Assembly: GCA_947177645.1 (NCBI GenBank)
Contig: CAMWVJ010000101.1
Span: 1-5,638, forward strand
Length of the DNA stretch: 5,638 bases
Direction of reading: 5' to 3'
DNA from: an uncultured Desulfovibrio sp.
GTDB lineage: Bacteria; Desulfobacterota; Desulfovibrionia; Desulfovibrionales; Desulfovibrionaceae
Shown here: in pieces, positions 4,908 to 5,638 of the stretch
Layout of the letters: each line of letters opens with the position of its first letter
Position numbering within the stretch: the stretch's first letter is position 1
Position numbers and translations under genes: made by a program
The notes under the pieces: generated by a model
Database searches by the model: none
What the model was told of the DNA's origin: nothing
The model's input: the letters and a program-made list of their open reading frames with translations, nothing else

Positions 4908-5638
4908 GTGGAACCACTCCTGCGCGACGCCCCTGGCGAGCGTCACCTGCTCCTGGGCAACGAGGCCATCGTGCGCGGCGCGCTGGAGGCGGGCGTCCAT
5001 CTCGTCACCTGCTATCCCGGCACGCCGTCCTCCGAAGTGCCGGACACCTTCAGCCGCCTGCGGGAAAAGATCCTCGCGGCCGGCGATGTGCTTGGCTTCG
5101 GCGTGGAATACGCCACCAACGAGAAGGTGGCGCTGGAGGTCGGCGCGGGCGCGGCCCTCGGCGGGGCGCAATGCCTCGTGACCATGAAGCACGTGGGCCT
5201 CAACGTGGCCGCCGACCCGCTCTTCACCGCGGCCTATGTGGGCCTCCCGGGCGGGCTCGTGCTCCTGAGCGCCGACGACCCGGGCTGCCACTCCAGCCAG
5301 AACGAGCAGGACAACCGCAGCTATGCCCGCGCGGCGCATGTGCCCTGTTTCGAGCCGGCCTCGGCCGAAGAGGCCAGGGACATGACCGTGGCCGCCTTCC
5401 GCCTCGCGCGCGAGCTGGAGCAGCCGGTCATGCTGCGCACCACCACGCGCGTGAGCCATTTGCGCGGACCCGTCACCTTGGGGCCGCTCCCCGAGAGCGT
5501 GGAGCACGCGCCCATGAAGCGCGAGCCCACGCGCTATGTGCCCGTGCCCGCCGTGGCCCTGCGCCGCCACCGCGCGCTGGACGCGCAGATGGAAGCGGCC
5601 CGCGCCGTGGCCGAAACGCGCCCGTTCAACACGGTGCG
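4908..5638 (+). CDS. iorA: Indolepyruvate:ferredoxin oxidoreductase alpha subunit, N-terminal part (runs off right edge)
   Basis: The first 243 residues of an enzyme normally about 600 long; the reading frame is open to the window end, so the gene is cut by the edge, not broken. The enzyme oxidises aryl pyruvates made by transamination of aromatic amino acids to aryl-acetyl-CoA and CO2, passing electrons to ferredoxin. What is visible is the PFOR-type pyrimidine-binding domain: LLGNEAIVRGALEAGV (15-30), YPGTPSSEV (36-44), EYATNEKVALEVGAGAA (67-83), TMKHVGLNVAADP (92-104) and the DDPGCHSSQNEQDNR block (123-137), all typical of IorA. The thiamine-diphosphate domain and the two 4Fe-4S clusters expected at the C-terminus lie beyond the window, as would iorB. 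The start is GTG at 4908 with GGAG upstream; ATG at 4887 would add seven residues. It is probably transcribed from the promoter at 4049-4078 together with the membrane TPR gene. Confidence 0.93.
   Translation, partial: MEPLLRDAPGERHLLLGNEAIVRGALEAGVHLVTCYPGTPSSEVPDTFSRLREKILAAGDVLGFGVEYATNEKVALEVGAGAALGGAQCLVTMKHVGLNVAADPLFTAAYVGLPGGLVLLSADDPGCHSSQNEQDNRSYARAAHVPCFEPASAEEARDMTVAAFRLARELEQPVMLRTTTRVSHLRGPVTLGPLPESVEHAPMKREPTRYVPVPAVALRRHRALDAQMEAARAVAETRPFNTV

Noticed and set aside
4875..5570. 231-codon minus-strand ORF opposite iorA
   Set aside because: The plus strand encodes clear IorA motifs throughout; the minus reading is a GC-bias artefact.

Overview
The window is a 5.6 kb piece of a GC-rich bacterial chromosome carrying ordinary core genes, tightly packed. 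The best guess for the host is a Desulfovibrionaceae-type sulfate reducer or close relative (Desulfobacterota). This rests on the strong G/C bias at third codon positions, an anaerobe-type indolepyruvate:ferredoxin oxidoreductase, and a proA-nadD-TPR operon beside a membrane TPR gene and iorA, which I associate with that family from memory. No search was possible, so the taxonomic call is moderate at best.

Left part (1-1076, + strand): an A/T-rich promoter-like patch near 81-107 is followed by about 185 nt of G/C-rich, strongly self-complementary sequence. A good ribosome binding site then precedes a lipoprotein of the M48 zinc metalloprotease family, whose likely role is envelope protein quality control. 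A long hairpin at 1109-1137 separates this gene from the convergent operon on the other strand.

Middle part (1182-3995, - strand): three genes read leftwards, proA (glutamyl-5-phosphate reductase, proline synthesis), nadD (nicotinate-nucleotide adenylyltransferase, NAD synthesis) and a cytoplasmic TPR protein of unknown role. proA and nadD overlap by 4 nt (ATGA). nadD and the TPR gene are 1 nt apart. The three are therefore almost certainly co-transcribed and probably translationally coupled.

Right part (4049-5638, + strand): a clear sigma70-type promoter (TTGACA, 18 nt, TAAGAT) drives a gene for a single-pass membrane TPR protein resembling YfgM. After 61 nt comes iorA, which runs off the right edge. 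iorA appears to start at GTG just after a perfect 16-nt palindrome.

I found no mobile element, CRISPR array, tRNA, rRNA or evident novel defence system. The observations most worth a second look are the structured leader before the M48 gene, a substituted signature motif in NadD (HRRH where HxGH is expected), and the two poorly understood TPR genes with their conserved-looking neighbours.
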